NCBI GenBank assembly: GCA_015472025.1
Contig: BNHL01000001.1
Span: 2,716,001-2,780,000, forward strand
Length of the DNA stretch: 64,000 nt
Direction of reading: 5' to 3'
DNA from: Cytophagales bacterium WSM2-2
Lineage (GTDB): Bacteria; Bacteroidota; Bacteroidia; Cytophagales; Cyclobacteriaceae
In this document: positions 62,279 to 64,000 of the stretch, piece by piece
How the letters are laid out: the number at the start of each line of letters is the position of its first letter
How positions within the stretch are numbered: position 1 is the first letter of the stretch
Made by a program: the position numbers and the translations under genes
The notes under the pieces: generated by a model
Database searches by the model: none
Told to the model about the DNA's origin: nothing
The model's input: the letters and a program-made list of their open reading frames with translations, nothing else

Positions 62279-62701
62279 ATGGAAACTGCACTTAAAACCA
62301 TCACAGTAGAGAACACAGTAAAAGCTTCTGTCGAAAAAGTATGGAAGTTCTGGACCGAACCCCAGCACATCAAAAAATGGAACAATGCCTCTGACGACTG
62401 GCATACTCCTGCTGCGGAAAATGATGTGAGGACTGGAGGTAAATTCAATGTAAGAATGGAAGCTAAGGACGGAAGCTTTGGATTTGATTTTGGAGGCGTT
62501 TATGACGAAGTAAAAACACACCAAGTGATTGCATACACCATGGGCGATGGCCGTAAAGTCAATATCAAATTTGCTGCGAACGGAAATGAAACAAAAGTGA
62601 CTGAGACATTTGAACCAGAGACGCAGAATTCGATTGAGATGCAACGAGGCGGCTGGCAGGCTATACTTGACAATTTCAAAAAATATACGGAAGCCAATTA
62701 A
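62279..62701 (+). CDS. SRPBCC (AHSA1-like) domain protein
   Basis: This 140-residue protein has the START-like pocket seen in ITVENTVKASVEKVWKFWTE, then the segment KWNNASDDWHTPAAEND and KVTETFEPETQNSIEMQRGG before the C-terminal helix ILDNFKKYTE. This is the bacterial AHSA1/SRPBCC family, with no assigned substrate. It begins about 110 bases after the VOC gene and runs into a DoxX gene 11 bases later, consistent with an operon. Confidence 0.85.
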   Translation: METALKTITVENTVKASVEKVWKFWTEPQHIKKWNNASDDWHTPAAENDVRTGGKFNVRMEAKDGSFGFDFGGVYDEVKTHQVIAYTMGDGRKVNIKFAANGNETKVTETFEPETQNSIEMQRGGWQAILDNFKKYTEAN

Positions 62702-62712
62702 TCTTCGTCACC

Positions 62713-63081
62713 ATGAAAAGGACAAACATTATTTACTGGATTGTTACGGGACTCTTCGGTGCTTTCATGATGGTCTCAGCCATTCCTGATATACTCCTGT
62801 TCCCCGATGCGAAAGAATTCATTGGCCGCCTCGGTTATCCCGATTATTTCATCCAAATGATCGGCATTTGCAAAGCGCTCGGTGTGATTGCCATTCTTGT
62901 TCCTGGCTACCCGAGAATAAAAGAATGGGCTTATGCCGGATTGTTTTATGACCTTCTTGCGGCAGTATGGTCACAAGTTGCGACTGATGGCTTTCAACCA
63001 CAGATTTTCGGGATGATCCTTCCGCTAGGGTTTGCAGCAACATCGTATATATTCTATCATAAAAAATTGAAAGGAGCTTAA
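62713..63081 (+). CDS. DoxX-family membrane protein
   Basis: This 122-residue protein has four hydrophobic helices: IIYWIVTGLFGAFMMVSAI, then IQMIGICKALGVIAIL, WAYAGLFYDLLAAVWS and LPLGFAATSYIF. The layout matches DoxX-like small membrane proteins, often found next to SRPBCC genes. Its substrate or role is unknown. A strong hairpin terminator overlaps the stop codon. Confidence 0.82.
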   Translation: MKRTNIIYWIVTGLFGAFMMVSAIPDILLFPDAKEFIGRLGYPDYFIQMIGICKALGVIAILVPGYPRIKEWAYAGLFYDLLAAVWSQVATDGFQPQIFGMILPLGFAATSYIFYHKKLKGA

Positions 63082-63098
63082 TCCGCTCCTTTCTTTTA
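63070..63098 (+). terminator. Rho-independent terminator of the VOC-SRPBCC-DoxX group
   Basis: AAAGGAGC (63070-63077) and GCTCCTTT (63085-63092) form a perfect 8-bp stem with loop TTAATCC, followed by CTTTT. The stop codon of the DoxX gene is in the loop. Confidence 0.8.
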
Positions 63099-63336
63099 CT
63101 ACACGTTCGCGAATTTGGTTTCTTATTCTATTCGTATTTGCAGAATTGGCTAATTTTTTTTCCTCAAATGAAGTAGTGCAGTATTTTTTTCAATTGTTAC
63201 TTACTCAGGTAGCCTGATTTCTTATTCTTTAGCATTGACTTCTTAACTGATTATAGTCACTTTTGAATCCCTCTATTAGAATTTGCCAAAGCATCTTATA
63301 TCTTCCGTTATAAAAACTAAAAGGAGTTTGATTTAC

Positions 63337-64000
63337 ATGTTTAAGAAACGATTTCTATTGCTGTCAATATTATTCTGTACGCTTTACTTTAACAGTGGTG
63401 CGCAGCACCATACAGATAAACCATCAACACATGGCATGTTGCTGATGGGAAGCGAAAAAATATATGCTTCGCACTTGCCGATGTTTCATTCACCTCACGA
63501 CTACCAGGTGCTAGTGACCTTAATCTTCGATGAGAATAGCAGAAAGAAATACATAGATGACCGGAAAGCTCACCCGGAGGAATTGATTTACACTATCGAA
63601 CCAGAGGTCTTTGTGTTGCCCGAGATGATTAATCATACCAGGAAATTCCAGGCGTCCGTTTATCGCGGGCATTTCGAACGGGGTGGAATGGTAATAGCAA
63701 AAGACGTTACTGTTACCATTGAGCAGGTTATTTACTTTGGCCAATTCAAGACAGGTGCGACAAAGCCTTGTAATCTCCAGTATTTTCTATTTGGCAACGA
63801 TAAGGAGCAATTTCTGGTACACGTCATTAATGCGAAACCCGATTTTGATGAAGTGATTAAGGTGCAGCAGAAAACCTTTAACCCTAAAATATTTGAGAAC
63901 TCACCCTTCAGGATATTGGAGTTTAAAGAGGCGGATAAGCGCTCCGGGCTATCTTGGAAAACCAATCGCTCCCAAATTCTTCAAGACCATACCAATATAG
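63337..64000 (+). CDS. Exported protein of unknown function (partial, runs off the window edge)
   Basis: The frame is open from the ATG at 63337 to the last base, 221 complete codons without a stop. The signal peptide ends NSGAQ. The mature N-terminus reads HGMLLMGSEKIYASHLPMFH, then SPHDYQVLVTLIFDE, a His-rich beta-type region that I recall as a conserved block in uncharacterised Bacteroidota exported proteins. That recollection cannot be checked here. A purine-rich ribosome site (AAGGAG) lies about 14 bases upstream. Clustered His could bind metal, which is inference. Confidence 0.65.
   Translation, partial: MFKKRFLLLSILFCTLYFNSGAQHHTDKPSTHGMLLMGSEKIYASHLPMFHSPHDYQVLVTLIFDENSRKKYIDDRKAHPEELIYTIEPEVFVLPEMINHTRKFQASVYRGHFERGGMVIAKDVTVTIEQVIYFGQFKTGATKPCNLQYFLFGNDKEQFLVHVINAKPDFDEVIKVQQKTFNPKIFENSPFRILEFKEADKRSGLSWKTNRSQILQDHTNI

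Overview
The window reads as a chromosomal segment of a member of the Bacteroidota, probably of the Cytophagia. The indications are family content and style. There is a separate atpD-atpC pair with a very short epsilon subunit. There are PD40/OmpA envelope proteins, DUF4421 and DUF6913 proteins, two small histone-H1-like proteins, a VanZ protein, a CHAT protease and LytTR regulation. Many signal peptides end in Ala-Gln. The taxonomic placement is inference. No rRNA, tRNA, CRISPR array, insertion sequence or prophage was recognised. Most of the window is ordinary core chromosome with small accessory modules between housekeeping genes.

Layout. 1-7.7 kb: an edge-truncated acyltransferase, an exported Xaa-Pro peptidase, a TPR protein, a membrane-anchored AraC regulator, an unknown membrane protein and a PD40-OmpA protein. 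7.8-15.4 kb: lon and hslU (protein quality control), a DUF4421 protein, a membrane histidine kinase, an exported helical-repeat protein and a TM2 protein. 15.4-20 kb: a minus-strand block with atpD-atpC followed by a tightly packed four-gene envelope cluster (LolA-like, exported YidD-like, and two TPR proteins with C-terminal membrane domains). 20-24.5 kb: a lipoprotein, a GH3-family enzyme, and an ECF sigma/anti-sigma pair with a lipoprotein. 24.5-29.3 kb: a glycosyltransferase, an MntA-HepT type toxin-antitoxin pair whose hepT is frameshifted, then dxr, rseP and a DUF1990-like gene. 29.3-36.9 kb: a TPR protein, typA, a serine-palmitoyltransferase-type enzyme, a histone-like protein, a second PD40-OmpA protein and an exported beta-propeller. 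37-42.3 kb: a MarR-GNAT fusion with a clear tandem operator, a serine hydrolase, two ankyrin proteins (one with a Tat signal) and a LytS/LytR-type pair. 42.3-52.6 kb: trmO, a CDP-alcohol phosphatidyltransferase, a pentapeptide-repeat protein, a CPBP protease, dapA, a DUF6913 protein, ligA, rsmE, an acyl-CoA-binding protein, an exported hydrolase, gltA and a prohibitin-like protein. 52.7-64 kb: a TPR histidine kinase, a Lys/Ala-rich DNA-binding protein, recA, a VanZ protein, a 1407-residue exported TPR-CHAT protease, VOC, SRPBCC and DoxX genes, and an edge-truncated exported protein.

The strongest candidates for something under-described are these: the LolA-like/YidD-like/TPR-membrane cluster at 15.4-18.1 kb, where a YidD homologue carries an export signal; the frameshift in hepT just before its active-site motif; the exported TPR-CHAT protease; and several well-formed inverted repeats (1.0, 7.8, 18.45, 37.95, 46.2 and 55.88 kb) that look like operators or RNA hairpins. 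Calls rest on motif reading only; no database search was run.
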